Shown here: piece by piece, positions 48,789 through 57,989 of the stretch
How positions within the stretch are numbered: position 1 is the stretch's first letter
How the letters are laid out: each line of letters starts with the position of its first letter
Assembly: GCA_900554315.1 (NCBI GenBank)
Contig: USGP01000004.1
Location: 1-64,000, forward strand
DNA length: 64,000 nt
Reading direction: 5' to 3'
Origin: an uncultured Mycoplasmatota bacterium
GTDB taxonomy: Bacteria; Bacillota_I; Bacilli_A; RF39; UBA660
Notes under the pieces: generated by a model
Database searches by the model: none
Seen by the model: only the letters and a program-made list of their open reading frames with translations
What the model was told of the DNA's origin: nothing
Made by a program: the position numbers and the translations under genes

Positions 48789-51700
48789 AAAATAAAGATA
48801 ATTGATTAGAGTCTGGTAAATCTTTTAATATTCCCATACTTTCCATTTTATCAATTAATGTCTTAGAAACTTTTCCACGTTTTTGTACATCTTCAATGCT
48901 AATAAAAGGTTGCTTTTCACGTTCTGCTACAATTGCTTTCGCAACAGTATCACCTAATCCTTCAATAGCATTGAATGGTGGATAAATTTCTGTATCGTTT
49001 TTTGCTACCCAGACTGTTGCATCACTCTTATATAAATCTACATTTAAAAACTTAATTCCTCTAGCTGTTGCTTCTAGTGCAACCTTTAGACTTTCAGCTT
49101 GACCATTTTCTTTATTGGTTGCTTCATATCCTTTTACTTGAATATCTTCTAGTCTTGCTTTAATGGCATTGTAACCTTTAGTCATGGCATCTAGGTCTAC
49201 ATCTGTTGCTTTTGATGAATACCATGATGAATAGAAATATACTGGCATATGAACTTTATACCAAGCAATTCTAAATGCACTAATAACATAAGCTGCGGCA
49301 TGGGCTTTTGGGAACATGTATTTTATTTTTTCACAAGAATTAATAAACCAATCTGGAATTTTAGCATCTTCCATGGTCTTTTTATGTTGTTTCCAAGTTT
49401 CTGGATCTTTTGATGCTTTTCCTTTACGAACAAACTCCATAATTTTGAAAGCTTTAATTGGTTCTAGTCCATAATACATTAGGTTAACCATGATATCATC
49501 ACGACAGCCAATAACATCTTTGAATGGAACTACGTTATTGGCAATTAATTCTTGCGCATTTCCTAACCAAACGTCGGTACCATGAGAAAGTCCTGATATT
49601 TTTATTAGTTCGGCAAAAGTTTTGGGCTTGGTATCTTCTACCAATTTAATAGTAAATGGTGTACCAAATTCTGGTATTCCTAATGTTCCAGTATTACACA
49701 TAATTTGTTCTTTGGTAACGCCTAATGCTTCTGTTGATGTGAAGATACTCATCGTTTTTTTATCATCTAGTGGAACTTTCATAATATCTGTTCCTGACTG
49801 CAATTGAATTAATCGTAGTTGAGTCGGATCAGAGTGTCCTAAGATATCTAGCTTCAATACATCTTGGTCAATAGCATGGTAATCAAAGTGTGTGGTTCGC
49901 CATTCGGCATTTACATCATCAGCTGGATATTGATATGGAGTGAAGTCATATACATCCATATAATCTGGTATAACAACAATACCACCAGGATGTTGTCCAG
50001 TTGTTCTTTTTACTCCTGTACATCCCATAGCAAGTCGTTCTACTTCTGCTGTTCTCATATCTTCTAAGCCTTTTTCTTCACAGTATCCTTTTACATATCC
50101 AAAAGCTGTTTTTTCTGCTACAGTACCAATCGTTCCTGCTCGGAATACATTGTTTTCTCCAAATAATACTTTTGTATAAGCATGAGCACTTGCTTGGTTC
50201 AAATCCGAGAAGTTTAAGTCGATATCAGGAACCTTATCTGCATTAAATCCTAAGAATGTTGCAAATGGCATATCTTGACCATCTTTAATCATTGGAATAT
50301 GACAGTTTGGACATTCTTTGTCTGGTAAATCGAATCCTGATGAATAAGTAGCTCCTAATGGATTTCCTTCATCATCTTCAAAAATACTTAATTTACATTT
50401 ACTACAACGATAATGTGCAGCTAATGGATTTACTTCAGTAATTCCCATTAAGGTAGCAACAAAGCTGGAACCAACGGAACCACGGGATCCAACTAAGTAT
50501 CCCTCATCATTGGAATGCTTTACTAGACGTTGGGCAATTAAGTAGATAGGATCAAATCCTCCACCGATAACTCCACCTAATGATTTGTCTAATTTTTTCT
50601 CTAGTTCTTCTTCCGATAACTCTTCTTCTGATTCATCTTTAATATGTTGCCTAACTAGAGCTTTTACATTGTCTACTCCTTTTATAATTTCATCATGTAA
50701 ACGTTTATGTACTTCTTTTTCAAATTCATCTTCCGATAAGTTTTCTTTTTCTAATTGTTCTTTTACTGTTTTAAAAACGATATCACCATATAATTCAGTT
50801 GAAATACGCTCTTCAATAGAATATGGTAGAGGGTCTCCATACCACTCTTTCGCTTTATCATATACTAAATCTGTTACTACTCTTGGACAGTCTAGATAAC
50901 TTTTACCATCATCACTTTTTACACGTGGAGAAAATGGAATTCCACCTGTATCAATGATTACTTCTACGATTTCTACCATATCTGCAATTTTATTGGTGTT
51001 ATCTATTACAATTTTCGCAGCAGTTTCTTCTCCTAAAAATTTAAAGTCATCTAACATTTCTTCTGTCGTTCTAAAATGATTAGATGGAATCTCTGTTATA
51101 TTGTTTCTAGCTAATGGATGGCGTCCTCCACCTGGTACTTTTTGATTGACAATAATTTCACGGTAGATTTTATCATCTCTTGTTAAATGGTGTACATCTC
51201 CAGTAGCAACAATGATTTTTCCGGCTTCTTCTGTTACTCTAACAATTTTTTCAATATGCGCAGCTAGTTCTACTTCTGTTCCAAATTCTCCTGTTTGAAC
51301 TAAGTGATTATAACATTCTAATGGTTGTACTTCTACATAATCATAAAATCTAATAATGTTAGATAACTCATCCTCACTTTTTGATTTTGCTAATGTAAAT
51401 ACTTCACTTTCATAGCAACCACTTCCTACTAGTAATCCTTCACGGTGTTTTTCAATTTCACTACGTAGTATTCTTGGGGTTTTATATAAGTAAGTGGTAT
51501 TCGCTAAGGAAATAATTTTAAATAAATTTTTCAAACCAGTTTTATTTTTTACTAATAAATTCACATGATAAGCACGACCATATTTATGAATTTCATCTTT
51601 ACTAACTAAAGTATCTAATTGATCCATAGTTTCAATATTACGATTAGATAATTTCTTTAGCATTTTATGAAATACAAGAGCAGTTCCTTCCGCATCATAG

Positions 51701-53400
51701 TCACCTCTATGATGTGCACTTTCATCCCATGGTACTTCATATCTTTTTACTAAAGCAGATAATGAATGTCTAGCATAAGTATTGTCCATTGTTCTTGATA
51801 GTTCTAGGGTATCGATAACTGGATTGGTAAATGTTCCAAGATTGTACTTTTTATAAGCCATTTCTAGGAAAGATACATCGAATTTTGCATTGTGGGCAAC
51901 CATCGGACAGTCACCAAACCATTCGATAAATCTTTTTACAGCGTTTTCTTCGTTGTCTTTTCCTTCCAACATTTCATCTGTGATGTTTGTTACATCAATG
52001 ATTTTTTGTGGAAGTGGACGTCCTGGGTTGATTAATTCATCATATCTTTCTAATATTTCACCATCTTTTATTTTAACAGCACCAATTTCAATAATAGAGT
52101 CAGCACCACCGGCGTTAAATCCTGTTGTTTCAAAGTCGAAAACAACATATGTCTGATCTAACATTACTTTGTCATTTGGTCTTACAACTATATTTACAGT
52201 ATCGTCAATTAACGTTAACTCTGCTCCATAAATAGCTTTAAATGGTTCTTCTCCCTCTTTTAGTTTTTTGTTATAACTTGTTACAAAGTTAAAAACATGA
52301 GGAAAGGCTTGTACTCCATTGTGATCCGTAATAGCAATTGCTTTATGTCCCCATTTAATTGCTTGTTTTAATAGGGCTTCATCATCTACTACACCATCCA
52401 TCTGACTCATTTTGGTATGACAATGTAGTTCTACTCTCTTTCTAGGAGCGTTGTCCATTACTATTTCTTGTTCTTTTTCTATTTTTATAATATCTCTAGC
52501 ATTTAATACTAATTCTTTAGCAAATTGATCTTCTTTTGTATAACCTCTAATTTTAAACCAAGAACCTGCTTTTAGTTCTTTACATAACCTTTTATATTCA
52601 TCATTATCTCTTACAAAGACTTTACAATAAATACTATCTGAATAGTCTGTAATTTTTAATGTAATGATTTTAAAATCTGTTTTACTTGATTCAAAGTAAT
52701 CCGTACCAAATACATATCCTTCTACCACAACATTATTGTCTTCTCCAATTAAAGTTTTAATTTTTATTGGGTCTTCTTTGATACCTCGTCCAATAATACT
52801 ATTCGGATCTTTTGGCTCTTTTCGATATTTTTTTTCTTTAGGTTGGCTAGGTTTTTCTTCTTCTTTTTTATGTTCTGGTACTTTGACTTTTACGACTAGA
52901 TCTTGTTTGATTTCTTCTAAAATATTGTCTTCATGTCGCAATACTACTTCTATATTAAATTTATAACCTAGATGTTTATATATTTCATTTATTTTATCTA
53001 ATACATGTTCTAGTTTTTCTTTTTCTACTTCTGATGTTGCTACTAAAACTAAAAATCCATCCTCTATTCTTAAGGCGTCTGTATATATTTCTAATACTTT
53101 TAGTTCATCTTTTACTTGATTTAGTACATATGGGTAATATGTTAAATAAGTATTTACATCAATTGTTTCAATATCCCAAATAATCGTAATTTCACTAGCT
53201 TTTTCATCTAATAGATGTTTTTTCTCTTCTAACTCTTCTATTACTTCTAATGGAAGTGCTGTAGGACTTGATATAAATACTTCCCATGATTTTGTCTGTG
53301 AATGGATTCTGATTCTTGTTAATTTGGCATTAGAAAAATATGGATATTTTTCTTTATCCATATTTATTTTGTTTAACAAGATTTCCATTTTATCATTCAT
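48787..53400 (-). CDS. polC: DNA polymerase III PolC (Gram-positive replicative polymerase)
   Basis: This 1537-residue protein has the PolC order: an N-terminal domain, an OB fold (about 200-310), a PHP domain (VELHCHTKMSQMDG, about 323-) interrupted by a DnaQ-like 3'-5' exonuclease (DFETTG, 422-427), then the C-family polymerase core (VGSRGSVGSSFVATLMGI, a Cys4 zinc site CSKCKLSIFED...CPNCHIP, catalytic PDIDLNFS) and C-terminal helix-hairpin-helix sequence. It is about 100 residues longer than Bacillus PolC. ATG 53400 is chosen because GGGGG is eight bases away, against two for the ATG at 53406. It is the replicative enzyme of Firmicutes. Confidence 0.96.
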   Translation of the reverse strand: MNDKMEILLNKINMDKEKYPYFSNAKLTRIRIHSQTKSWEVFISSPTALPLEVIEELEEKKHLLDEKASEITIIWDIETIDVNTYLTYYPYVLNQVKDELKVLEIYTDALRIEDGFLVLVATSEVEKEKLEHVLDKINEIYKHLGYKFNIEVVLRHEDNILEEIKQDLVVKVKVPEHKKEEEKPSQPKEKKYRKEPKDPNSIIGRGIKEDPIKIKTLIGEDNNVVVEGYVFGTDYFESSKTDFKIITLKITDYSDSIYCKVFVRDNDEYKRLCKELKAGSWFKIRGYTKEDQFAKELVLNARDIIKIEKEQEIVMDNAPRKRVELHCHTKMSQMDGVVDDEALLKQAIKWGHKAIAITDHNGVQAFPHVFNFVTSYNKKLKEGEEPFKAIYGAELTLIDDTVNIVVRPNDKVMLDQTYVVFDFETTGFNAGGADSIIEIGAVKIKDGEILERYDELINPGRPLPQKIIDVTNITDEMLEGKDNEENAVKRFIEWFGDCPMVAHNAKFDVSFLEMAYKKYNLGTFTNPVIDTLELSRTMDNTYARHSLSALVKRYEVPWDESAHHRGDYDAEGTALVFHKMLKKLSNRNIETMDQLDTLVSKDEIHKYGRAYHVNLLVKNKTGLKNLFKIISLANTTYLYKTPRILRSEIEKHREGLLVGSGCYESEVFTLAKSKSEDELSNIIRFYDYVEVQPLECYNHLVQTGEFGTEVELAAHIEKIVRVTEEAGKIIVATGDVHHLTRDDKIYREIIVNQKVPGGGRHPLARNNITEIPSNHFRTTEEMLDDFKFLGEETAAKIVIDNTNKIADMVEIVEVIIDTGGIPFSPRVKSDDGKSYLDCPRVVTDLVYDKAKEWYGDPLPYSIEERISTELYGDIVFKTVKEQLEKENLSEDEFEKEVHKRLHDEIIKGVDNVKALVRQHIKDESEEELSEEELEKKLDKSLGGVIGGGFDPIYLIAQRLVKHSNDEGYLVGSRGSVGSSFVATLMGITEVNPLAAHYRCSKCKLSIFEDDEGNPLGATYSSGFDLPDKECPNCHIPMIKDGQDMPFATFLGFNADKVPDIDLNFSDLNQASAHAYTKVLFGENNVFRAGTIGTVAEKTAFGYVKGYCEEKGLEDMRTAEVERLAMGCTGVKRTTGQHPGGIVVIPDYMDVYDFTPYQYPADDVNAEWRTTHFDYHAIDQDVLKLDILGHSDPTQLRLIQLQSGTDIMKVPLDDKKTMSIFTSTEALGVTKEQIMCNTGTLGIPEFGTPFTIKLVEDTKPKTFAELIKISGLSHGTDVWLGNAQELIANNVVPFKDVIGCRDDIMVNLMYYGLEPIKAFKIMEFVRKGKASKDPETWKQHKKTMEDAKIPDWFINSCEKIKYMFPKAHAAAYVISAFRIAWYKVHMPVYFYSSWYSSKATDVDLDAMTKGYNAIKARLEDIQVKGYEATNKENGQAESLKVALEATARGIKFLNVDLYKSDATVWVAKNDTEIYPPFNAIEGLGDTVAKAIVAEREKQPFISIEDVQKRGKVSKTLIDKMESMGILKDLPDSNQLSLF

Positions 53401-53421
53401 ATTCATAGCCCCCTAACAGCA

Positions 53422-54261
53422 TTATATAATTTCTAGTTCATGTATTTTTACAATATATTTTTGATTCCTAATACAAAAATCAATAAATTCTAATAAGTCC
53501 TTTTTCTTTAATTCTTTTTCATAAGGATATTTATCAATATCAAAAGCAATCTTATCTCTCATCATTAGATTCATCATTTCTTCTTTATCGGTTCCTAAGT
53601 ACATTAACCAGTAAGGATAAATTTGTCTTTTTAAATAGTTAAGTGTTGGATCTCCAGTTAAGTAATGACTCCTTCCTGTCAATCTTGTTGGATATTCATT
53701 TAAGATTGCTAGTTCAATTACAGCATCAACAATTTCTTTATATTCTACTTTGTAATCTTGTAGTTCTTTTTTTAAGATTCTAAAGATTAATTCTACTAGT
53801 AGTTTTAATGAAGTGTCAACAGTTACTTTTTTTCCTAATACAATTGTATTTATTTTAGCATCTTTTGGTGTTGTGGTATCCATAATATCTAATTGATCAG
53901 ATACTACTAATACTTCATATGGTTTCCAATCTATTTTGGTAATTGCTTTTAATATTTTATTTGTTTCTTTTTTATTATCATCCCATATTTTTAATACTTG
54001 ATTACGATATTTTTCTGTATTTTTTTTGATTCTATCATATTCTTTTGTCTCTAACATAATATTATATATTCCATCGTCATTTGGGATAAAGTTTTTAGGG
54101 TCTTTTAACATTACTTCTTTATCACGATATGTTGCGTTATATTCTTGTTTATAATTAATCCATAATTTTTGCTTTAATTTATGGATACTCTCATTTATTG
54201 AAGCTTGAAACAATAAGTTCCAGATTAATACATAATCATTTACTACAAACTTTAGATTCAC
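53422..54261 (-). CDS. Protein of unknown function upstream of polC
   Basis: This 279-residue soluble protein of unknown family has Lys/Glu-rich helices up to about 115, a central alpha/beta section (KPYEVLVVSDQLDIMD, NTIVLGKKVTVD) and a helical C-terminal half with LAILNEYPTRLTGRSHYLTGDPTLNYLKRQIYP-type sequence. It starts at GTG behind AGGAGG. It ends 21 bases before polC in the same direction and probably shares a transcript, but no replication motif is seen. Confidence 0.7.
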   Translation of the reverse strand: MNLKFVVNDYVLIWNLLFQASINESIHKLKQKLWINYKQEYNATYRDKEVMLKDPKNFIPNDDGIYNIMLETKEYDRIKKNTEKYRNQVLKIWDDNKKETNKILKAITKIDWKPYEVLVVSDQLDIMDTTTPKDAKINTIVLGKKVTVDTSLKLLVELIFRILKKELQDYKVEYKEIVDAVIELAILNEYPTRLTGRSHYLTGDPTLNYLKRQIYPYWLMYLGTDKEEMMNLMMRDKIAFDIDKYPYEKELKKKDLLEFIDFCIRNQKYIVKIHELEII

Positions 54262-54330
54262 AGCTATTCCTCCTACATCCTATACCTATTAATATATCAC
54301 AAAATAGGAAATGTTGGGAATAGTTCCAGT

Positions 54331-54357
54331 AAAAAAATACTCAAAAATTTGAGTATT
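54331..54357 (-). terminator. Terminator of the tail-anchored protein gene
   Basis: A ten-base stem AATACTCAAA/TTTGAGTATT is followed by seven T on the minus strand. Confidence 0.85.
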
Positions 54358-55309
54358 AAAATAAATTCTTATATATGAAAAATCCTGCTACTACAATAAC
54401 GGCAATAATTAATATTATTAATGCTATTTTTAAAGCTACTGGCATAGACTTTTCTTTGAACTCATCATCCATTTCAAAATCTTTGTCTGATAAATCCATA
54501 CTTCTTGTATAAAAGTCAGTATCTGATTCATCCATAATACTTCCGGTCTTCTTTTCTTCTTTTAATTGATTTACTTTTTCAATTTGCTCTTTGTCTAATA
54601 TTTCTTTAGATAAAGATAATCTTTCTTCTGTGTCATCATCACTAAAGGTATCATCCATGTTATCTTCATCTGGAATATCATCATCTTCTTCTGGTTCTTT
54701 TGGTTTTTCATCTGGTTCTGGTTTTTCTACTCGATCCATTATGTTTGTTGCCATTAAGTCACTAAGTAAATCAACACTTGTTGCTTGATCGATTTCTCCA
54801 GCTAAAGTTTTAGAAGTAATTGTATCAATTAAATCTCTAAGTTCTCCTTCATCTGGTTTTGTTCTTTCTACTTTTTCTTTTCTATATTTTTCTAACTCTT
54901 CTGGGTTTAGGCTAGCTAGTATATTATAATTTGTATTTTTTAGTTTTCTTTTGGCTTCTAATTCATCTTTTTGTACTCTGTTCTTTTTGGCTTCAGCAAT
55001 TACGCTATTAATGTCATAGATTTTATTTTCATGGTCTTGATATAAATAATTAAAATTATCTAATTCTTTTTTTACTTTTGGTTCTTGAATGAAGGTATCA
55101 CTATATTCTTTCATCTGATGATATCCTTCTCGAGTACGATAGTTTTTTTGAGCAGTACCTAAATCGATGGCATTGGCATTGGTTACATCTGTAAAGTTTG
55201 TATATTTGGTATTACGTCCTATATTTTCATACAACTCTTGATTTTTATTAGATCTACGTGCCATTTCTTGTCCTTCTCTTTGTTGATAGCGTTCCATTCT
55301 GCTTCTCAT
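54356..55309 (-). CDS. Tail-anchored acidic protein
   Basis: This 317-residue protein has a charged, mostly helical cytoplasmic part with an acidic Asp/Glu/Pro stretch (about 200-235) and a single C-terminal transmembrane helix (about 293-314) ending IYKNLF, so it is tail-anchored. The N-terminus is rich in Arg and Gln (MRSRMERYQQREG). No family is recognised. ATG 55309 is preferred over GTG 55318 because AAGGTGA is five bases from the ATG. It has its own terminator before the pre-polC gene. Confidence 0.75.
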   Translation of the reverse strand: MRSRMERYQQREGQEMARRSNKNQELYENIGRNTKYTNFTDVTNANAIDLGTAQKNYRTREGYHQMKEYSDTFIQEPKVKKELDNFNYLYQDHENKIYDINSVIAEAKKNRVQKDELEAKRKLKNTNYNILASLNPEELEKYRKEKVERTKPDEGELRDLIDTITSKTLAGEIDQATSVDLLSDLMATNIMDRVEKPEPDEKPKEPEEDDDIPDEDNMDDTFSDDDTEERLSLSKEILDKEQIEKVNQLKEEKKTGSIMDESDTDFYTRSMDLSDKDFEMDDEFKEKSMPVALKIALIILIIAVIVVAGFFIYKNLF

Positions 55310-55357
55310 ACCGCTCACCTTCCTATACTTAAGTTTATCACACCTTAGTTAAAAACA

Positions 55358-55377
55358 AAAGAACTAATTAGTCCTTT
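55358..55377. other. Imperfect inverted repeat next to the ferredoxin promoter
   Basis: AAAGAACTAATTAGTCCTTT pairs over ten bases with one mismatch. On the minus strand it is followed by TTGTTTTT, so it could end antisense transcription or act in the leader of the tail-anchored protein gene. Its right end overlaps the ferredoxin -35. Confidence 0.35.
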
Positions 55378-55403
55378 ACGTCAAACAATTTTTCTTGTAT
55401 AAT
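55375..55403 (+). promoter_or_regulatory. Promoter of the ferredoxin gene
   Basis: TTTACG (55375-55380), 17 bases, TATAAT (55398-55403), 21 bases before the start codon. Confidence 0.75.
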
Positions 55404-55424
55404 TAGGTGGAAGGAGAGATTAAA

Positions 55425-55616
55425 ATGAAAGTAAAAGTAAATAGAGATAGTTGCATCGGATGTGGTGCTTGTGCAGCAATTTGTGATGATGTTTTTGAAA
55501 TAGATGATGAAGGACTTTCTACTGTAAAAAAAGAAGAAGTAGAAGATGACAAAAAGCAAGAAGTTCAAGATGCTGCTGATAGTTGTCCTACTGGTGCTAT
55601 TGAAGTAGACGAATAA
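55425..55616 (+). CDS. Ferredoxin, [4Fe-4S] type
   Basis: This 63-residue acidic ferredoxin starts at ATG 55425 behind GGAGAG; the longer upstream frame overlaps the ribosome site. Cys10, Cys13 and Cys16 (CIGCGAC) with Cys54 (SCPTGAI) hold one [4Fe-4S] cluster, and Cys20 is extra, as in Fer-like Bacilli monocluster ferredoxins. It carries electrons for unspecified redox partners. It is a single-gene unit with its own promoter and terminator. Confidence 0.93.
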   Translation: MKVKVNRDSCIGCGACAAICDDVFEIDDEGLSTVKKEEVEDDKKQEVQDAADSCPTGAIEVDE

Positions 55617-55634
55617 TTTTATTCGTCTTTTTTT
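55608..55634 (+). terminator. Terminator of the ferredoxin gene
   Basis: An eight-base stem GACGAATA/TATTCGTC with a four-base loop is followed by seven T on the plus strand; it overlaps the stop. Confidence 0.9.
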
Positions 55635-55674
55635 ATGCTCTATTCTCTGCTATACTTATACTAGAGGTGGGAGT

Positions 55675-56226
55675 ATGAAGTGTCCAAGATGTGGAAAAAA
55701 AATGTCCAAAGATAGTAGTCATACCTTCTGTACCCATTGTGGGTATTTAGACGATGGAAAACAGATTCATGGTTATGGAGATGAAAAAGCTAGCGACTTA
55801 GAGATTTATTTAGGAAAAGACTTTGATAAGATTTGGAGGAATGAAAACTGGTTTACTAGTCTTGTTTTAGGTCCTTTATATTTATGCTACCGTGGTTTTA
55901 TTTTCTTAGGGCTTTTTTTCATGCCTTTGGAATGGTTATTTTGGGCATTGATGTATAGTTCATTTTCTCATTTTCGTTATGTTTTGTTGGTTATTGCTAT
56001 TATATTATCTAGAGCATTCTTTATGGGAATCAATAATATGATTTGTATCTATTTTTATAATAGACAAATTCAAAAAATTAAAAAGAAATATCCAGATACT
56101 TACCTAGAAGAGCTTAGGAAAAACAATGGTCATATCAATCATTATATGTCATTTTTTATAGCTGTATTACTTTTTGCCCTTTTTGTTATTTCTTTTATTC
56201 TTATCTATAATTATTTATGGGGATAA
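55675..56226 (+). CDS. Zinc-ribbon membrane protein, copy 1
   Basis: This 183-residue protein has an N-terminal zinc ribbon (CPRCGKKM...FCTHCGYLD), a segment ASDLEIYLGKDFDKIW, then four hydrophobic helices (about 63-85, 88-105, 110-130, 158-180). A basic loop IQKIKKKYPDTYLEEL precedes the last. It recalls DUF2628-type proteins with zinc ribbons, but the family is uncertain. It is the first of a paralogous pair. The start has AGGTGGG. Confidence 0.75.
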   Translation: MKCPRCGKKMSKDSSHTFCTHCGYLDDGKQIHGYGDEKASDLEIYLGKDFDKIWRNENWFTSLVLGPLYLCYRGFIFLGLFFMPLEWLFWALMYSSFSHFRYVLLVIAIILSRAFFMGINNMICIYFYNRQIQKIKKKYPDTYLEELRKNNGHINHYMSFFIAVLLFALFVISFILIYNYLWG

Positions 56227-56253
56227 TTATTTTTTATAAGTAGGAGGTACCTT

Positions 56254-56793
56254 ATGAGATGTCCTAGATGTGGAAAAGATATGTCAACTTCTAAAAGTCA
56301 TGTATTTTGTACGCGTTGTGGCTATTTAGATAACGGAGAACAAATTCATGGTTATGAAGAATATCAAGCTAGTGATTTAGAAATTTATTTAGGGAACGAT
56401 TATGATAGTATTGTTCGGAATAATAATGCAAAGTCGTGCTTTTTCTTAGGACCACTTTATTTTTTAGTACGGGGTTTTCTTCTTTTAGGAACTCTTTTGC
56501 AAGCTTTAGAAATCTATATTTGGTACCTTATTGTTCAATTTGGAGAAAATATTATTTTAGTTTTTCTTGGGATATTAATTACTAGAACGATAGCTATGAT
56601 TAGTTATAATCCATTATGCGTCTTTTTATATCGTATAAAGATTAAAGCATTAAAAAAGAAGTATCCTGCTTCTTATTTGGAGTATTTAAGAAAAAATACT
56701 CATAACTCTATTAGCGGTCTTGGTATTTTGTTAATTTTACTTTTCTTTATTACACTTATTGTTTGTTTTTATATTCTTTATTCATCCATGTAA
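56254..56793 (+). CDS. Zinc-ribbon membrane protein, copy 2
   Basis: This 179-residue paralogue of the preceding gene keeps CPRCGKDM...FCTRCGYLD, ASDLEIYLGNDYDSI, the four-helix layout and the IKALKKKYPASYLEYLRK loop. Both extracytoplasmic and middle segments differ, so the copies have diverged substantially. Its start has a strong AGGAGG 27 bases after the first gene. The two are probably cotranscribed; a heteromeric membrane complex is possible but not shown. Confidence 0.75.
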   Translation: MRCPRCGKDMSTSKSHVFCTRCGYLDNGEQIHGYEEYQASDLEIYLGNDYDSIVRNNNAKSCFFLGPLYFLVRGFLLLGTLLQALEIYIWYLIVQFGENIILVFLGILITRTIAMISYNPLCVFLYRIKIKALKKKYPASYLEYLRKNTHNSISGLGILLILLFFITLIVCFYILYSSM

Positions 56794-56816
56794 AAAATTC
56801 CCTTAATGGGAATTTT
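56794..56816. terminator. Bidirectional terminator
   Basis: A nine-base stem AAAATTCCC/GGGAATTTT with a five-base loop lies between convergent genes, with A and T runs on both sides. Confidence 0.8.
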
Positions 56817-57531
56817 CTTTTTGTTCTAAGGCATATACTTTTGCTACTTCTTTTGGAGTTAATTTTCTATATTCTCCTGATTGTAAATTTTTTAAATCAA
56901 AAAATGCTTCTTTTTCTCTTTTTAACTTTTCTACTTGGAATCCTACTGCTTCAAACATTTTCTTTACTTGATGATTTTTTCCTTCATGAATCGTTATTTG
57001 TACCATACAAGTATTTGATTTGTCATTTACTTTTTTTAATTTTACACGAGATGCTTTCAATGTTTCTCCATCTACTTCTACTCCATCTTTTAATTTGTTA
57101 ATTTGCTCGCCTTTGATAATTCCATTTAATTTTGCCATATATACTTTATCTACTTTTTCACTTGGATGCATTAAAATATTAGCAAATTCTCCATCGTTAG
57201 TTAATAAAAGTACTCCAGTTGTATCATAATCTAGTCTTCCTACTGGGTAGATTCTAGCATTGGTAGGAATTAAGTCTACTACAGTTTTTCTATGATGTTC
57301 ATCACTTGTTGAGGTGACCACTCCTCTTGGTTTATTTAATAAATAATATTCTTTGGGCTCTTTTTCGATGGGTTTTCCATTTACTTCTACTCTATCTTTA
57401 TGAGATACTTTTGTACCTAGTTCTGTTATTACTTCTCCATTCACTTTTACTTTTCCGGCTGTGATTAATTCTTCGGCTTTTCTTCTTGATGTAATTCCTG
57501 CTTCTGCAATTACTTTTTGTAGTCTTTCCAT
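56803..57531 (-). CDS. rluB: RluB/RsuA-family rRNA pseudouridine synthase
   Basis: This 242-residue protein has an N-terminal S4 domain (MERLQKVIAEAGITSRRKAEELI) and a synthase domain with the catalytic Asp in GRLDYDTTGVLLLTNDG, preceded by LLNKPRG. Gram-positive members of this type modify 23S rRNA near U2605 (RluB). RsuA or RluE activity cannot be excluded from sequence alone. It starts at ATG behind TAGGTGAT. Confidence 0.9.
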   Translation of the reverse strand: MERLQKVIAEAGITSRRKAEELITAGKVKVNGEVITELGTKVSHKDRVEVNGKPIEKEPKEYYLLNKPRGVVTSTSDEHHRKTVVDLIPTNARIYPVGRLDYDTTGVLLLTNDGEFANILMHPSEKVDKVYMAKLNGIIKGEQINKLKDGVEVDGETLKASRVKLKKVNDKSNTCMVQITIHEGKNHQVKKMFEAVGFQVEKLKREKEAFFDLKNLQSGEYRKLTPKEVAKVYALEQKENSH

Positions 57532-57648
57532 AGTATCACCTATTCTTTCTTCTGCTTTTTCTTGAAATTACGGGCTATATATTATCATACTATTTTTGAA
57601 TTTACTAGTATTTTCTAGTCCTTGTATGTATTATATCATAATTCTTAC

Positions 57649-57675
57649 ACGGATTTTTTCTTTTTACATACATTA
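57649..57675 (+). promoter_or_regulatory. Sigma-K-like promoter of the 90-residue gene
   Basis: AC at 57649-57650, a 16-base spacer and CATACATTA at 57667-57675 fit AC-N16-CATANNNTA, as at 28499-28525. The ribosome site begins only about six bases downstream, leaving a very short leader, which weakens the case. Confidence 0.35.
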
Positions 57676-57693
57676 TCATAAAGGAGTGTTAAT

Positions 57694-57966
57694 ATGATGT
57701 ATTCTACTAATAATTATGGAGTACCCACTACTTATGAGACTCGTGTATATGAAGGTATGCCTTATTCTACAGCTGTTCCTACAGAAGGAATTTCTCCTGA
57801 TGGAGAAAGATTTTTCTTAGCCCCATTTTTAGTTGGTGGTCTTGCTGGTACAGCACTAGGATATGGCATCGCTAATAACAATCAAATCAACCGTCCTCCT
57901 ATGATGTTTCCTCCAATAATGTATCCTACTCCATATCCAGTTTATACAACCAATTATTATTACTAA
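57694..57966 (+). CDS. Tyr/Pro-rich small protein, coat-like
   Basis: This 90-residue protein is rich in Tyr, Pro, Asn and Gly. The N-terminus has NNYGVPTTYETRVYEG, a central hydrophobic Gly-rich segment (FFLAPFLVGGLAGTALGYGIA, about 46-66) is followed by NRPPMMFPP, and it ends YPVYTTNYYY. This composition resembles Firmicutes spore-coat proteins and YjcZ-like small morphogenetic proteins, but no family can be named. It starts at ATG 57694 (or the next codon) behind AAAGGAG and ends in a UUCG-capped terminator. Confidence 0.65.
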   Translation: MMYSTNNYGVPTTYETRVYEGMPYSTAVPTEGISPDGERFFLAPFLVGGLAGTALGYGIANNNQINRPPMMFPPIMYPTPYPVYTTNYYY

Positions 57967-57989
57967 AGCTTCGGCTTTAGTTTTCTTTT
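57963..57989 (+). terminator. Terminator with UUCG tetraloop
   Basis: A seven-base stem CTAAAGC/GCTTTAG closes a C(UUCG)G tetraloop and is followed by TTTTCTTTT on the plus strand. Confidence 0.85.
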
